Shown here: positions 9,186 through 10,241 of the stretch, one piece after another
Layout of the letters: each line of letters opens with the position of its first letter
Position numbering within the stretch: the first letter of the stretch is position 1
NCBI GenBank assembly: GCA_964366065.1
Contig: CAYISF010000024.1
Location: 1-10,241, forward strand
DNA length: 10,241 nucleotides
Direction of reading: 5' to 3'
Origin: JBAZYZ01 sp964366065
GTDB taxonomy: Bacteria; Patescibacteriota; Minisyncoccia; Phycocordibacterales; VMEP01
Made by a program: the position numbers and the translations under genes
The notes under the pieces: model-generated
The model's input: the letters and a program-made list of their open reading frames with translations, nothing else
Told to the model about the DNA's origin: nothing
Database searches by the model: none

Positions 9186-10241
9186 CTAATCTTTCGGCCG
9201 GAGCGTCGGGAATAAAATAACTTCGCGGATATTCTTTTGGCCGGTGAGTAACATCACCAGGCGGTCAACACCAAGCCCTACCCCGCCTGAGGGTGGCATG
9301 CCGTATTCCATCGCCTCCAAATATGTCTCGTCCGACGGCGATACTTCCGCTTCCCCTTCCCTGCGCTTTTTATCCTGTTCAAGATAGCGTCCGCGCTGGT
9401 CAATCGGGTCGTTCAGTTCGGAAAATGCATTTACTATTTCAAGCCCTCCCACAACAAGCTGAAAACGGTCTATCAGGTCCGGATTGTTTTCTTTTCTTTT
9501 TGCGAAGGGAGAGGAAACTGCCGGGTAATCAATAATGAATGTCGGCTGGATAAGTTTCGGGCGGCAGGCCTTTTTGTAAATGTTATCCATTATCTTTTCC
9601 CGCGCTTCAGCGCCGGACACGGGCACCGCTAACTGCTTGGCCTTAATTGCCAGTTCTTCGCGGGTTATAGAATTCGGATTGATAATCAAAGCGTAGCGCT
9701 TGAGCAAATCAAAATATGCCACTTTGGCAAATTTTTTACCGAGGTCTATTTTTTGCCCGTCGTAGAAAATTTCATTTTTCTTAACCGTTTTCTTCACTAC
9801 CCGCTTCACCAATTTTTCCACAAAAACCATTTGTTTATCGGCATCGCTATAGGCCTCGTAATACTCAAGCATGGTGAACTCCGGATTGTGGGTTACATCA
9901 ATACCCTCGTTCCGGAAATTCTGACCCAGCTCGTAAACCTTATGAAAACCGCCGACCAGAAGTTCTTTCAAATAAAGTTCCGGGGCAATTCGCAGATACA
10001 GGTCAATATCAAGCGCCTTGTGGTGTGTTTTAAACGGCTCCGCCAGCGCCCCTCCCGGAAGGGGTTGGAGCATCGGTGTCTCCACTTCCAAGTAGCCCTC
10101 TTCGGAGAGCGCTTTGCGAAGTTCCGAAATAATCTCCGAACGGAGAACGAAGCGTTCCCTCACTTCCGGGGACATTAAAGTATCCAAATAACGCCGGCGG
10201 AAGCGTTCCTCCACATCCTGCAATCCGTGCCATTTGTCCGG
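9186..10241 (-). CDS. lysS: lysyl-tRNA synthetase, class II (5' end outside the window)
   Basis: Charges tRNA-Lys with lysine in two ATP-dependent steps in the cytoplasm. The frame is open to the right edge: the first codons in the window read PDKWHGLQDVEERF, the linker between the anticodon-binding and catalytic domains. So the true start lies outside and the TTG at 10223 is not the start. About 351 residues are present out of the usual 490-505; the missing part is the N-terminal OB-fold. Class II signatures: the PGGA...APELYLK region, motif 2 (FRNEGIDVTHNPEFTMLEYYEAY) and motif 3 (GVGLGVDRLVMLLTG) close to the C-terminus, which ends ILFPTLRPKD as is usual for the family. Stop TAG at 9186-9188. 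Confidence 0.97.
   Translation of the reverse strand, partial: PDKWHGLQDVEERFRRRYLDTLMSPEVRERFVLRSEIISELRKALSEEGYLEVETPMLQPLPGGALAEPFKTHHKALDIDLYLRIAPELYLKELLVGGFHKVYELGQNFRNEGIDVTHNPEFTMLEYYEAYSDADKQMVFVEKLVKRVVKKTVKKNEIFYDGQKIDLGKKFAKVAYFDLLKRYALIINPNSITREELAIKAKQLAVPVSGAEAREKIMDNIYKKACRPKLIQPTFIIDYPAVSSPFAKRKENNPDLIDRFQLVVGGLEIVNAFSELNDPIDQRGRYLEQDKKRREGEAEVSPSDETYLEAMEYGMPPSGGVGLGVDRLVMLLTGQKNIREVILFPTLRPKD

Noticed and set aside
10030..10233. TTG start at 10223 for lysS and an out-of-frame 67-aa ORF
   Set aside because: The lysS frame continues to the window edge with family-typical sequence, so the gene is partial; the short ORF is a shadow.

Overview
The window looks like a chromosomal segment of a Patescibacteria/CPR bacterium, most likely of Parcubacteria type. 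This is inferred from the protein style, not from a marker gene search. Pointers are a compact minus-strand division and cell-wall cluster (mraZ-rsmH-ftsL-like-ftsI-murF), a MurF that starts almost at its ATP-binding loop and so lacks the usual N-terminal domain, a very short FtsL-like protein, and small hypothetical membrane proteins with strong Shine-Dalgarno sites.

Layout. Positions 1-700 are RNA-rich and have no convincing protein gene. They hold a 129-bp-period tandem repeat carrying tRNA-Ser-like but degenerate cloverleaf sequences (minus strand), a tRNA-Glu(CUC) with a poor acceptor stem, and a promoter-driven structured RNA of about 165 nt with two mutually exclusive folds. Positions 700-2210 are AT-rich accessory DNA: a doubtful small ORF, then a leaderless RNase HI gene with an unrecognised C-terminal extension, then a 42-bp tandem duplication inside a REP-like palindromic element. 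Positions 2210-3320 hold three small genes of unknown function. One encodes only 29 residues but has its own promoter, perfect Shine-Dalgarno and terminator.

Positions 3361-8340 hold the minus-strand dcw operon. Transcription starts at a promoter whose -10 lies inside four TGGNN repeats spaced exactly 10 bp apart, the form of an MraZ operator, so the operon is probably autoregulated by MraZ. A consensus DnaA box sits just upstream, and a structured leader of about 180 nt precedes mraZ. RsmH methylates 16S rRNA. The FtsL-like protein and FtsI (PBP transpeptidase) act in septal peptidoglycan synthesis. MurF makes the UDP-MurNAc-pentapeptide precursor. The genes are packed 2-34 nt apart.

Positions 8340-8600 are a hairpin-dense intergenic stretch. 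It is followed by a MaoC-like hot-dog hydratase gene and the 3' two-thirds of lysS (lysyl-tRNA synthetase), which runs off the right edge; both are on the minus strand. REP-like elements sharing TCCCGATTAG occur at the 3' side of two genes. One of them supplies the murF stop codon.
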